From NCBI GenBank assembly GCA_947579605.1, contig OX388320.1, positions 2,852,001 through 2,916,000 of the forward strand: a stretch of DNA of 64,000 bases, given 5' to 3'. Positions 38,979-49,195 of the stretch are shown piece by piece (the first letter of the stretch is position 1; every line of letters starts with the position of its first letter). Position numbers and translations under genes: made by a program. The notes under the pieces are model-generated. The model was not told where the DNA came from. It worked only from the letters and a program-made list of their open reading frames with translations, and did not search any database. Source of the stretch: Athripsodes cinereus (taxonomy: Eukaryota > Arthropoda > Insecta > Trichoptera > Leptoceridae).

Positions 38979-39545
38979 AAAATTTAATAATCTCAAAGTA
39001 ATGTTTACCTATATGTCTATAGGTACTCACAGATGATACAATTTGACTTTATACATATCTAGATATGTTATTATGTGTGTTGATGAAGTAGATAAAAGTA
39101 TTGCTGTGTTGTTTTGTGACATTAAAACATTCTATTTAAATCGAGGTGTAGTGTGATAATACTATGTGTTGTTACAAAAACGTGATGTGTCGCCGCACTG
39201 AATGTTAATTTAGAGACATTCCTTAGCAGTCTCCATAATACACTATGGACTCGTACAAGACGGGGGGCTCTGAACGTTATGAGGTACTACATACATAATA
39301 TAAGAACTTACACACAAATGAACACGCTTAATAAAGACAGTTGTTCACTATACTGAGCCTGTAGGTACTGGTAATGAGCTCACACGTGTGAGGAACAATA
39401 TAAATGTATTATTAATGTTTGAAATGATTAGATTAGAGGGTTATTCCCGGGAAAATTCTTTAATATTCATTTCCCGTTTCCAGGGAAAAAAACACAAATT
39501 ATTAGACATGCAGATTGTCTTACCGATACCGAAATCTTTGTTTAG
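38979..39545. other. No gene recognised
   Basis: A+T-rich with no identified repeat. Confidence 0.35.
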
Positions 39546-39549
39546 TTAA

Positions 39550-40410
39550 AGCTCCCCTTTAGCAAAAACGGTAAAATATTCAATTTTCAACAAATTCGAC
39601 AGAAAAACTCTCAAAACTTGTTGACTCTTGCGAATATTTTGATTTGATAAAATGGAAAAAACAAATATTTATTACAAATATTAGTTTTTTACTTAAACAA
39701 AAAAAAAATAACCGACAGACGAGATTTATTAAGGTACCTACCTAATCTTTCTTATATCAAAATACAAATTATTTGTAAAATATATATATTTTTTATTCAT
39801 CCTATCAAGCATATAAAATATACAAACTTTTTTTAGTGTACAAAAAATCGAGTTCATGTGGTGATTTTTGATTTGAAAATATGAGAAATTTTATCAAGAA
39901 AATGATTTTTTAAATCGGTCAATATCCATGAAAAAAATAGAATTTATTCTTCTTATAATTGTAATAACTATCTAACTCTTCGCAATATTAAAAAAAAAAT
40001 ATGAAAGCTTGAAGGAATCTCGTGCATTTATGTACTAAGCACATCCCCGAATTCGATTTTTAGAAATAATAATAATAAAAATCACTAATGCACAAAAAAA
40101 CAAACATTATTAAAATATAAACATTGAAGAACTTAGACCAGACAAATAAATTTGTGCAATGGGCCAGTTTATCGCAGAAGCTCGATATCTTCCAACTAAC
40201 CCATATGCTTTTATAGAAATATGCTTTTTTATAAACGAATACTATGAAGCTAAATTCAATTTTTTTTAAGTTTAAGTCTTATATTGGTAATTAATATTTG
40301 TTTACATATTTTATCAAATCAAAACGTTCTCAGGGTCAACAAGTTTTGAGAGTTTGTATACCATACTTGTTGAAAATTGAATGTTTTATCGTTATTGTTA
40401 AAGGGACGCT
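39550..40410. repeat. TTAA-flanked MITE, copy 2 with LINE insertion
   Basis: Perfect TTAA flanks at 39546-39549 and 40411-40414. The ends read inward are AGCTCCCCTTTAGCAAAAACG and AGCGTCCCTTTAACAATAACG. The interior matches 13452-14178 throughout. A minus-strand LINE 3' end (40068-40213) interrupts it with a TAGAAAT duplication, confirming the ancestral join seen in copy 1. Confidence 0.88.
40068..40213 (-). mobile_element. LINE 3' end, GGTTAG-hairpin family, inside MITE
   Basis: The minus strand reads ATGGGTTAGTTGGAAGATATC, GAGCTTCTGCGATA, CTGGCCCATTGCACAAATTT, and a TTTTATTATTATT tail. TAGAAAT flanks at 40061-40067 and 40214-40220 are the target duplication. Confidence 0.85.
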
Positions 40411-40800
40411 TTAAAATGATTCGAAACGATTTGATTTTACGTTTTTCAGCGTAATTTTAAATAATAAATTACTTACATATATTATTTTATTGTAGTTCAT
40501 GAATTTCCTTTCCATATTTTATATTGTTCCTGATTAATATTGTATTCAGTAGATATAATTGGTAAATAATGTTTTGCTATTTATTTATTTTATTGCATTC
40601 TGTAACTATGCATGTAAGTATATAAGACTGTTGATTTGTTATGGTTCATAGACTCTGATTTCTCTAGAAGTGCACTACTCACACAGTCACAGGTGATTAG
40701 TGTATTACAGAACATGTGATTGTATTAGTAACCGAGTACATAACGGTAATTCACATTGAGACTTGTGATTACCTAACAACCGAAAAATTTATCGTTCTTC

Positions 40801-40846
40801 TTCTACTAATACTATACCATCACGGAATATTTCACAAGTGGGTTGA
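40801..40846 (-). repeat. TAG-tail repeat, terminal fragment
   Basis: CTACTAATACTATACCATC, ACGGAATATTTCACAAGTGGG; only the last 45 bp remain. Confidence 0.6.
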
Positions 40847-40857
40847 CAATTAAATGA

Positions 40858-40925
40858 TTTATTTTTTATTTACGGAAATTCACGGCCTAAGCCTTTTACA
40901 TGTTAAATATTGAAAAATGTACAAT
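40858..40925 (-). mobile_element. LINE 3' end, AAAAGGC family
   Basis: The minus strand has TTTAACATGTAAAAGGCTTAG, GGCCGTGAATTTCCGTAAAT. Parallel copies are at 53215-53300 and 54945-55010. Confidence 0.55.
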
Positions 40926-40963
40926 AGATGCATACAAAAGTATTATTTAAAAAAAACACACAA

Positions 40964-41115
40964 AACAACCCTATATCCTTCAAAGCACGAGCTCTGCTCA
41001 ATTTTGAAGGAATAAATAAAGGAAATATATACCTAATATGTTTTAATTATTATTTTATATTCATTGATTTTTTTTTAAGTGTGTATTTTTATTGAATAAA
41101 TATTTGAATTTGAAA
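40964..41115 (+). mobile_element. LINE 3' end with CCTTCAAA hairpin
   Basis: CTATATCCTTCAAAGCACGAG, CTCTGCTCAATTTTGAAGGA, T-rich 3' UTR, then GAATAAATATTTGAATTTG. CCTTCAAA pairs with TTTTGAAGG. The other copy at 46640-46800 has a different but still paired stem. Confidence 0.7.
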
Positions 41116-41284
41116 AAAATTGATTAATACAAAACAAGAGTAGAATTAATTGTGTGTGTAAAATTAATTAAGGTAAAAATAAAACTTTAGTCTAGATATT
41201 AATTAAAAAAGGCATTTAAAAGTAATGTTAGTAAAATAACAAAATTATGAATAATAATAAGTAGAATAAATATTTAACACTATA

Positions 41285-41676
41285 ATCGTGGGCTCAATAC
41301 TACAAAAATTAGACATCTCAAAACCAATTGGGTTAGTTGTAAGAGATCGCGCCATTGCGATAAACTCGCCCTCTGTCTGAATTTAATTTGAATGTATACC
41401 TTCTATGTAACCAATGTAGGTATAGTAAAGAATGAATTAATAAAAAAATCTATAGTTTTGAAATAAAAGATAAATCAAAACATTACATTAAATTTAGAAG
41501 AATAGTAATTAATATGTTGCATATTATTGAAACACTTTGATTACAGTACAAGGAAGCCTCTTAATTCATATTTTTTATTAGAAATTACTCAAGACATTAA
41601 TGGCAAACATCGGGAACAAAATATAACTCAAAACCTCCAAAACTTGAAATGTCTAGTTGTAGTATTGACCCCGCGA
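41285..41676. repeat. ATCGTGG MITE, copy 2 with LINE insertion
   Basis: Left end ATCGTGGGCTCAATACTA, TAGACATCTCAAAACC. Right end AACTTGAAATGTCTAG, then a decayed ATTGACCCCGCGAT. The interior matches 24101-24341 (CTTTGATTACAGTACAAGGA). The LINE end at 41331-41450 splits it. Confidence 0.8.
41331..41450 (+). mobile_element. LINE 3' end, GGTTAG-hairpin family, inside MITE
   Basis: TTGGGTTAGTTGTAAGAGATCGC, CCATTGCGATAAACTCGCCC, TCTGTCTGAATTTAATTTG, ending AGTAAAGAATGAATTAATA. The CCTCTGT subfamily. Confidence 0.75.
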
Positions 41677-42529
41677 TATAATTAATATCTAATAATTTCA
41701 GATTAATTTTCATCAAAAGATATATAATTGAAAGAAGCCAATTTGATATTATGTTGACCGGCGTTAATTTAGGCAAGGCTAATTAATACAGTAATTATAT
41801 CTACAACTAATTTTTATATAAAGTTGTATATTCTTATGTAGATGTTGTAGTGTAGTACGGATAAATTATTTCATTATTTTTCAATTGTTTACGCACTAAA
41901 TACTCCTGAAAAAATAATTTGCAATATCATCTCCTGAGAATTATTGAAATGTAATAATACAAGAGGTTGGTACAATATTATGTAAGGATTCTTGCTAAGC
42001 ATACACAGCAACTGTAATATTATTATCTATCTCAGTAAAAATAACTGGAAAAGCGGAAAAAACATAAATCCATAGTATCATTATAATAATGAACAGCTTA
42101 TTGTTGTAATAATTCATAAGCATAATAGGCGAGCTTAGTGCCTGGAGGCAATCTTTTATAACAAAACTGTACAACAAGTGTGACATTGTTTTATAAGAAC
42201 ATAATTTAGTGATACAAAAATAATATAGATTCTGTTTTCTCAAGAAGTTCTGAAAGTTCATTTTTATTTGTATTAAAATTGTTTAATTAAAACACTGTAT
42301 TTTTCACTACATATATTTTATATTTGGCAGAGGCCTTTCAGAACTTGTCCATAGTCCAATAGAAACTGATTTTTAATCATATTTAATTTTCATATTAATT
42401 TAACAAGGACGACAACTTCTTCAAAAGCTTAACACTTGATACAAAGAAGGGAATGAACTGATTTAAAAAAAATACAAAACGTAATCAAATGTCAATTGAA
42501 TATTTTCGCCATTCAAATAAATCTATCTA
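41677..42529. other. No gene recognised
   Basis: A+T-rich. No repeat or coding feature recognised. Confidence 0.35.
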
Positions 42530-42680
42530 TGCTAGCACGATATCAGCCACAAGTGAGGTGTTCAGAGGACTAACTGAATTTAATGAACATATAGATCATG
42601 CTCTTCGTACCATAAGATAATTCTGAATCAAATACAGAAAAAAGTGGAAGACCTTCTCAACTTTAATAACTCCACGGGGT
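42530..42680 (-). repeat. TAG-tail repeat, old copy
   Basis: CACGATATCAGCCACAAGTG, CAGAGGACTAACTGAATTTAA, CATGCTCTTCGTACCATAAG, AAAGTGGAAGACC, CTCCACGGGG. Order is preserved but divergence is high. Confidence 0.45.
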
Positions 42681-43437
42681 GAATTTACCTATACCTACCA
42701 TAAAAATAAAACTTTCAGAATTTTTATTGCAATTTCATTAGCAATCAATATTTCGTGACAGCATCTGGACATACATAGATTGTAGAAATAAGTAATGAGT
42801 TATTGAAATATGCAGTTTTAGCAGTTTAATGCATTTCAGTACAGCTATCAGGAACAATAATTTGTTATAGATATATATTTATATATACTGCGTTAATTTA
42901 GGTTTAACACTAGCGGTATATTCCCTACAAGCGTCTTTGACTACCATCAACTACACCGAGGCTCCAGTACATTTCACAAAGGCTAACAACCTCCAGCCTC
43001 TTCCATACATATATACGTTTGCCTACTTACTACTTTACTAACTAACGTGAACACATAATACTTGTCATTATTTTATATGGAAACATCGACACCTAGTACC
43101 TACTCTTTTTTATGCTTTACGTTCATACAAATACAACCACTGCTGGAAAAAACAAGTTAAATCACTTCCGTTAAAATTTTGACTTTTAACTGTTAATAAT
43201 TAATCTCATTTTTTTTTAACTAAATTTAACATTACAAATAAATATCCTAATTTTTTGTCCAATTAAAAAAAATGGTTCTGTAAAAGCGCTGGAGTAACAT
43301 TAATTTTGCTTCCTATTTTTTTTGACATTGAGACCGTTTTATGATTCTCTGCCTCCTATGATATTACATAACAACCTATATTAGATTTTTCATTCAATGA
43401 GAAATTAGCTACACTAAAATTATTAAAAAGTCATTCA
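42681..43437. other. No gene recognised
   Basis: A+T-rich, with one less biased stretch near 42915-43025 that I cannot assign. Confidence 0.3.
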
Positions 43438-43625
43438 TACCATCGCGCCATCTCCAAAACATAGGTAGTATTCCAGTATACGTAATAAACATTCAAATCA
43501 TCCCCTGCGCCAATAAAAGTAGTGTATTTCAGGATGGCAGGCAATACCTTATCGCTGAATGATTGAAGATGTAAATTGTCTATATAATGTTTTACAAATA
43601 TCTACCTGCCTTTTAAAGGATACTT
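43438..43625 (-). repeat. TAG-tail repeat, old copy
   Basis: ACCATCGCGCCATCTCC, ATTTCAGGATGGCAGGC, TATCGCTGAATGATTGAAG, TACCTGCCTTTTAAAGGATAC. Diverged but collinear. Confidence 0.5.
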
Positions 43626-43734
43626 ATTCAAATTCAAATATGTTTGCTTTTAATGAATATGTTTTTTATGCACTTTTTTACACAATTAACATAGGTTTAT
43701 TTCAACAACATAATATACAATTTATCCATTCATT

Positions 43735-43975
43735 TATTCATACCATCACGGCATTCCCCACAAGCGGAGTAGCCAGTGGACTAACTAATGTAATAAAAAT
43801 GTAAGTCGTCCTCTCCTTGCGAATAAAAGTTCAGTATAAGAGGCATACTTCATCGCTGCATGGCTAAAATATAAAATATCTTCTAATATAACGTTTTACG
43901 AATCCATTTACAGGACACATGAAAACTTACTTAAAAGAGTGGGATACTTATTCTTCATCGGCGAGTTCACAGTTT
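43735..43975 (-). repeat. TAG-tail repeat, near full length, diverged
   Basis: ACCATCACGGCATTCCCCAC, GTAGCCAGTGGACTAAC, GTCGTCCTCTCCTTGCG, CATCGCTGCATGG, TTACAGGACACATGAAAAC, AAGAGTGGGATAC. Collinear with the reference copy. Confidence 0.65.
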
Positions 43976-44001
43976 AATCTCTCGAAATGGAGCAAAAAAC
44001 G

Positions 44002-44178
44002 TCTACTACTTCTATACATCACAGCATATCCCACAAGTGGGATAGCCAGCAGACCAGCTGCATAGAATAAACACTACTACTCCACTACTATACCATCACG
44101 GCATATCCCACAAGAGGGGTAGCCAGCAGACAAGCTGCATATAAAACATGCAAGCTGTCTTCGCCGTGCATTTATATT
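44002..44178 (-). repeat. Two TAG-tail repeats in tandem
   Basis: The first copy spans about 44002-44070 and the second 44072-44178. Each starts at its CTA-rich end and runs through ATCCCACAAG, CAGCAGAC-AGCTGCAT. Both are cut at similar points, suggesting a local duplication or insertion of one at the other's tail. Confidence 0.75.
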
Positions 44179-44389
44179 TAATACTTCAATAGTGACTTTT
44201 CATCGCGAGCCGGGTTTCAGGAGCTTCCGCTCACATCATCAGGCTTTTACAGCGCAGAAAAAACATTTTATGCCTTATGCAGTTCATAAATATTTATCAA
44301 TTTGTTTGATTTCATAAAATACACGAAATATAACATATTTCTAAGATTTCTTTCTATCCTACTTGGCTTTTCGTGTCTGCTCTCCTATT
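44179..44389. other. No gene recognised
   Basis: Contains a G+C-richer block CGCGAGCCGGGTTTCAGGAG near 44202 that looks like old mobile-element sequence but is not placed. Confidence 0.3.
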
Positions 44390-44640
44390 TTTGAAAATAT
44401 ATTCCTGATTTCTCTACATATCCATCCCTTCTCACCACATCTTTTACCGTTCAAGTAGAAAGGATGAAATGCCAGACTAAACTGTCCTTACAGACATAGT
44501 TCGCTTCGTCCACATGCATTCTATTCTAGCAGATTTTTTACTTAACTCACTAGCGTCCTCGAGAGTTTCATTTACGAGTAGGTACATTGTTAATCCACGT
44601 GATCCTTGAATGACTGCGCTTCCTTAAATTCTTTCTTTCT
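44390..44640 (-). mobile_element. MRNWM-type LINE 3' end, old
   Basis: The inverse reads GGAAGCGCAGTCATTCAAGG, ATCACGTGGATTAAC, then ATGCATGTGGACGAAGCG and CTGTAAGGACAGTTTAG. This parallels the RPRITWLDHV, NVEEAK and CKDRS codons of 47585-47845. Heavily diverged. Confidence 0.45.
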
Positions 44641-45049
44641 GATATATACAATTTCTTCGTCATCAATTCGTTCCACTTATTCATTGACTGGATGATAAAT
44701 CATAGATACGCCCATCTTGTTCCCTTTTCCCAACTGAGTGATGGGCTCATTATTTATTTATTGATGCAATAAAGGGTTGTTGCCTCTTATTAATAATACA
44801 GTATAATGTTCAATACAAATTACATAAAATACACATTTATACTCTTTGTAAAATTATAAGTGAAGACAAAAAATAACATTATTACTATTGGTTACATCAT
44901 ATATGTATACATAATTAAGCCATTGGCATAAGTATACAAATTTATGTCCAGAATCGCCTCTTTAATACACAGGTACGCATACAACATTATGCCTAGGTAT
45001 TTGCTCCAGAGGAGGAAATACCTACGCATAATATTATGCATAATATCCT

Positions 45050-45260
45050 GTGGAGCACCTGATAAAGAATTGGTCTCCCACTCTTCTCCGTAAGTTTTCG
45101 AGTGTCTAGTAAAAGGCAGGTGTTAGAACAAATTAAGACATTTTACATCTTAAATTCATCGATGAGGTTTGCCACCCATCCTGAATGTCGTGATTTTATA
45201 TTGGCACGCAGAAGACAGCTTGCCTGTGTATTACATTTCTAGCTATCCCACTTATGGGAT
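45050..45260 (+). repeat. TAG-tail repeat, lacking its tail
   Basis: CCTGTGGAGCACCTGATAAAG, CTCCCACTCTTCTCCG, TTTTCGAGTGTC, TTCATCGATGAGG, ATCCTGAATGTCG, CTATCCCACTTATGGGATAGC. The (TAG)n end is replaced by a small CTAGGATTT/CTAGGGTTT direct repeat (45264-45292). Confidence 0.75.
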
Positions 45261-45778
45261 AGCTAGGATTTCTAGGGTTTCTAGGATTCACCAAATCAAG
45301 TCTTACACTAATGTCCTTCAGGGTCGGCTGACTGTTTTTCTAAATGATATAAATGAACCTAATTATTAATAATAAGTACATTATATCTAGTTCATATTTT
45401 GCTTCGCCATGTGAAAAATTCATTTCAAAATGATTGAAGAATAAATAAAAATGAGGTAACAACGCTGTTCCCTTTCACTTACCAAGACAATAGACTCATG
45501 AGGCCTTTCGGGTGAACAGACAACGCTAATCAGTGAGTTATATATTCCTAAAATACAATGTATAGTGTATCTATAACATGTCGTAAAGTAATAAAAAAAT
45601 ATATAGTTAAATATTAAGTAGATACCTATATTTTGGCAGTTTACAAATAAATTTGCTTGTGAATATTTAAATGATTAATATAATTATTAAGTAAGAATAT
45701 TTTTAAACCATGTCATCAATATTAATAATGTCCAATATTTAATTCCATAACTTGGTAAATTGAAACAGTGTTTCTTTA
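45261..45778. other. No gene recognised
   Basis: A+T-rich sequence without assignable features. Confidence 0.3.
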
Positions 45779-45882
45779 TACTACTACTACTACTACTATA
45801 CCATCAAGGCATATCCCACAAGTGGGGTAGCCAGCAGATCAGCTGCATGTAAGAAACATGCAAACTGTCCTCTTCTTTATAC
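45779..45882 (-). repeat. TAG-tail repeat, 3' half
   Basis: A seven-unit CTA run, ACCATCAAGGCATATCCC, CAGCAGATCAGCTGC, GCAAACTGTCCTCTTC. Followed by a short TATCAGGTCATTAT piece of the TTCTACTA MITE near 45920. Confidence 0.8.
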
Positions 45883-46203
45883 CTACTTTTGATTATAAAT
45901 CGCGAGAGAGTCTTTCCACTTATCAGGTCATTATAAAGGTTTCAATTTACTTCATCAACGTAATTTTGGTTTTAATGAATTTTAATGAAAAGAGAAATAT
46001 AATTAATACATAAATATTTTTTCCAATCTCAGCGTTTTCAACATACATAGAACCTACCTATAATTTTTGTATAGTATATTTTGCCATTACGTGAATTAAC
46101 GACTAAATGTTTATAATTAAATGGTTGGAAAACATACAGATTACCTTGAACTCAATTTTTATTTCACTTTGTGTTTATAATGCCAATTATAATTTCTTTC
46201 ATT

Positions 46204-46392
46204 CTATCTATCTAATCAGGAATCATCTCGGCATCTCCCACAAGTTGGATAGCAAGCGGACAAATTGAATGTAATAAACATGCAAATTGTCCCCACCGTG
46301 CTAATACACAAAATAAAACATTCTGGATGGGTGGCATTCATCTCGGAATTGAAGACTTTAAAAGAGTGGGATATCTATGCCGGAGACTCCGT
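46204..46392 (-). repeat. TAG-tail repeat, old copy
   Basis: ATCATCTCGGCATCTCCCAC, AAGCGGACAAATTGAATG, TTGTCCCCACCGTGC, ACATTCTGGATGGGTGGC, AAGAGTGGGATATC, ACTCCGTGAC. Collinear but diverged. Confidence 0.6.
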
Positions 46393-46639
46393 GACTTATT
46401 TTGAAATGACTCCAAATTAATTTGAGGACTAAAATCACGAATAAACCACGCATTTGTTGGTGTCGAAGTAAATGTTTGATTACTTGAGGTTGATTACTAT
46501 TCACATTTATTGAAGTTGTACGGATGGTTTCGTGTTCGACGCTTGGTTGAGCGTCGCGGCCGCGCCGTTAGCTATGTAGGTCGTCCCGCACCTCCAGACA
46601 CTCTCAGAGTTATACACATTACACTTTGAACTCAACACA

Positions 46640-46800
46640 ATATGACTGTCATATCCCTCGAAGCACGAACTCTGCTCAATTTTGAGGGTTAAACAGATAT
46701 TATAAAGAATTGTGTAATTGTGTTTATTGTATGTATAATTATATTTAACTACCTAATGTGTTTTTTATTATCTCAATGAAAATATTTGAATTTGAATTTA
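46640..46800 (+). mobile_element. LINE 3' end with CCCTC hairpin
   Basis: CATATCCCTCGAAGCACGAA, CTCTGCTCAATTTTGAGGGTT, then TTTGAATTTGAATTTATATG. It is the homologue of 40964-41115. The stem CCCTC/GAGGG replaces CCTTC/GAAGG. Just upstream, 46540-46600 is unusually G+C-rich with a GACGCT-TGGTTG-AGCGTC hairpin. Confidence 0.7.
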
Positions 46801-46824
46801 TATGGAATAGCTTTATATTATACT

Positions 46825-46934
46825 ATCTTACTACTACTACTACTATTTCGTAGTGGTATATACGCGTTTCTGAGTATATACCACTACGACTTCTGTACTA
46901 TCACGGCATATCCCACAAGTGGAGAAGCCAACAG
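46825..46934 (-). repeat. TAG-tail repeat rearranged around a 16-bp hairpin
   Basis: The CTA run (46832-46846) is followed by TCGTAGTGGTATATAC, a 10-base loop and the perfect inverse (46874-46889). Then comes TACTATCACGGCATATCCC and CACAAGTGG. The extra segment looks like an inverted partial copy of the repeat's own terminus. Confidence 0.7.
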
Positions 46935-47460
46935 TTTTCAAAATGGCCGACGTCGAGATGGAGATCGCGAAGTGTTTATTTTTAGTCGAAAATGTTATAG
47001 TAGAGTTTATATAAGGCGCCTTTTAATTAAGGAAACAAACGCCACAAACCAACAAGAAAGATAACAGCTGTCACGAAGCGGGGAAAAAAATAATTTATAG
47101 TTTTTTTAAGTTTTTACCATAGATAAGTACGCCGCGCATATCTACGCATGTGCGAATCGCTCCATCGAATTAAAATATTGAAAGGTGGTCAACTTGAGAC
47201 GATATCGTTTCTACTGGTTTTTTAAAGTTTCAGAGCAGCTGTCATTTTGCTCACACGGTTCAAATGGCTGACGATATTTTGGCATCCTGGCGATATTCAC
47301 CAAAGTGAGAACACCACATTAGTAAGTTTCTTTAGCAGACGTATGATAATTTTTTTGACGAAATCAGAAGATGTATTTCTCAAAAATCGATAAATGCCAC
47401 AACAATAATAATGTTTACATCACAGCAAGCTGTCCTGTACACTTGTACAGAAAGGCATAG
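46935..47460. other. G+C-richer island, no gene proven
   Basis: CAAAATGGCCGACGTCGAG at 46940 has good initiation context but the frame closes after about 23 codons. TTATATAAGGCGCC at 47010 is TATA-like. A second CAAATGGCTGACG lies at 47261. No similarity recognised; it may be a first exon/promoter or old transposon. Confidence 0.3.
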
Positions 47461-47464
47461 GCCA

Positions 47465-47572
47465 AAAAAAATGGGCATTCAAGATGAGTGTTATAACCAT
47501 CGCTGAATTACAGGACACTCGAAGAAAGGAAAAGAGTAAGAGACATATTCATTGCCGGGTGCTCCACAGCTG
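47465..47572 (-). repeat. TAG-tail repeat, 5' half
   Basis: GGGCATTCAAGATGAGTG, CATCGCTGAATTACAGGAC, ACTCGAAG, AAAGAGTAAGAGAC, TTGCCGGGTGCTCCAC. The 3' half is missing. Confidence 0.65.
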
Positions 47573-47584
47573 AAGTATTCTTTA

Positions 47585-47845
47585 CTGTATATAGCTATAC
47601 TTGAGGATGTATTTATCTGAAAGAAGGGGTGTGAGGAAGCGCGGACGTCCAAGAATCACGTGGCTTGATCACGTGGATAAGGACGGACGCGTGCTGAGTA
47701 AGAGAAATCGGCGTGCATGTATGAGAAACTGGATGAATGTAGAGGAAGCGAAAGAAGTATGTAAGGATAGATCTATATGGCGTTCCGTTCTCTCTGCCTA
47801 CCCCTTCTGGGACATGGCGTGAGGGTATAGTATAGTAGGTATAGT
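47585..47845 (+). mobile_element. MRNWM-type LINE C-terminus and 3' end (best copy)
   Basis: Encodes YLSERRGVRKRGRPRITWL, DHVDKDGRVLSKRN, RRACMRNWMNVEEAKE, CKDRSIWRSVLSAYPFWDMA and a TGA at 47820-47822. It ends CCTTCTGGGACATGG, GTATAGTATAGTAGG. KRGRPR and the W-x-D block are common LINE C-terminal features. Over 190 bp it is almost identical to 37055-37252. Other copies: 10320, 15663, 21080, 30385, 59940. The reverse transcriptase is absent. Confidence 0.85.
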
Positions 47846-47925
47846 ATTTTTCTTAACCTAGTTAAGTGTGTTCTAAAAAAACAATAATCAGATATGGAAT
47901 TTACTGCCTCACTAGACTTTTGTCT

Positions 47926-48108
47926 GGGCCCGTAGTTAAAACACATTTTAGCGTTACGTTTTCGTTCGAATATAGACGACTTTGTGAGAATATGTCAATT
48001 TTCGTGACTACTTGTGTATTTTAGCTACGAAAATTGACACATTCTCGCAACGTCGTCTATATTCGAACGAAAACGTAACGCTTAAATGTATTTTTACTAG
48101 GCCTACTG
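47926..48108. repeat. GGCCTAG hairpin MITE, copy 3 of 4
   Basis: GGGCCCGTAGTTAAAACACA, ACGTTTTCGTTCGAATATAG, then the inverse arm ending TTTACTAGGCCTACTG. Arms match each other better than they match other copies (both carry GAATATAGACGAC). Confidence 0.88.
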
Positions 48109-48440
48109 AGGTAGTGTTATATTGGTTATAACATCAATTATTATTACAAAGTATCATAAAATTATCACTTAGAGTTTATCGCTAGATTATGATATCTTTC
48201 AACACTAAACTGATCTAATTCAAGAAAAAATTTCAGACAACCCAGAATAGGGACACTTTCTCTCCAGAGGTAGTCTAAGCCATTGGGAGGACTTGACATG
48301 ACACTAAAAGAAAAATAATGGTTATTAGAACAATATAAATTTTGTACAAGGAAGTGATTCAGTCGGCACAAAGTGGAGGAGAGTTATGTCCACCCTTATT
48401 GCTGGAGAGGAGACTCCGGATTCCATTTTTTCTTGAAATC
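48109..48440. other. No gene recognised
   Basis: Fairly balanced composition around 48200-48420 with open frames on both strands, but no motif I recognise. Confidence 0.3.
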
Positions 48441-48535
48441 TACTGCTACTATACCATCACGGCTTATCCCACAAGTGGGGTAGTCAGCAGACCAGCCGCA
48501 CGTGCTGTCCTCTCCATGACAACAAAAAATTAAGA
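48441..48535 (-). repeat. TAG-tail repeat, 3' half
   Basis: TACTGCTACTATACCATCACGG, CCCACAAGTGGGGTAG, CAGCAGACCAGCCGCACG, GCTGTCCTCTCCATG. Confidence 0.75.
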
Positions 48536-48551
48536 ATGAAATTAAAAAAAA

Positions 48552-48690
48552 ACAACTAATTTTCTACTATCGCCAATGTCCTTTAAAGACGAAAAACGCC
48601 TCTCTCTCAATAAAAAAACAATATAGTGGAAAAAAAATTTTTTTTTCTTTTCATTCTAAATACTAAATATAGACACAGTGAATAAAAAAA
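48552..48690. repeat. TTCTACTA-family MITE, one arm
   Basis: TTTTCTACTATCGCCAATGTCC, AAAGACGAAAAACGCC, TCTCTCAATAAA; then ATATAGACACAGTGAATAA. Diverged. Confidence 0.45.
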
Positions 48691-48696
48691 ATAACA

Positions 48697-48791
48697 CATT
48701 CAAGATGTAAAATCTCACTTTTCTTATAAGACACATGAAAACTTACGGAAAGAGTGGGAACTCAATTCTTTGCCTAGGACTCTACGGAACA
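48697..48791 (-). repeat. TAG-tail repeat, 5' part
   Basis: CATTCAAGATGTAAAATC, AAGACACATGAAAACTTACGG, AGAGTGGGAACTCAATTC, ACTCTACGG. May be the other part of 48441-48535, split by the MITE at 48552. Confidence 0.55.
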
Positions 48792-48866
48792 ATATTTGTA
48801 GTCTCTAAATGAATTTTAGTTATTCTTTGGGAAAATTACATTTTCTATTTATTTTTTTATGCAAAG

Positions 48867-49003
48867 TTTTTTTTTTTTAAAAAAGATATATATCTGGGTT
48901 TTGTTATAAACCCAAATACAACCTTATACACCTTTCACAGTAAGCTAAAAGCTTGTGTCGTGAAAGGGGAGTTTGCCGTCACCTGGTATCGAACCCCGGA
49001 CCT
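48867..49003 (-). repeat. tRNA-derived SINE, 5'-truncated
   Basis: T-run, hairpin TGGGTTT/AAACCCA, AAGCTTGTGTCGTGAAAGG, GGAGTTTGCC, GGTATCGAACCCCGG (B box inverse). The rest of the tRNA-like head is missing. Confidence 0.8.
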
Positions 49004-49034
49004 TTTACTACATTATGATGTCTTTCAACTGATC

Positions 49035-49195
49035 TCTTCTTCTTAATGCCGCTGAAGGCTGTTGGGGTCAACTCTTCTCTTTCTGAGATTATATAATTAT
49101 TTTTCTATTCGCTATGCCATCTTCATTCAAGCCATTTCTCCACAGTATTCTATTACATTGTGTCGTCTTGGTGTTCTTTGGTGCATTTTATTATG
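49035..49195 (-). mobile_element. LINE C-terminal fragment, probable
   Basis: The inverse reads AATAGAATACTGTGGAGAAATG, then GAGAAGAGTTGACCCCAACAG and CTTCAGCGGCATTAAGAAG with an AAG tail. The D-P-N-S and tail arrangement suggests a LINE end; weakly supported. Confidence 0.4.
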
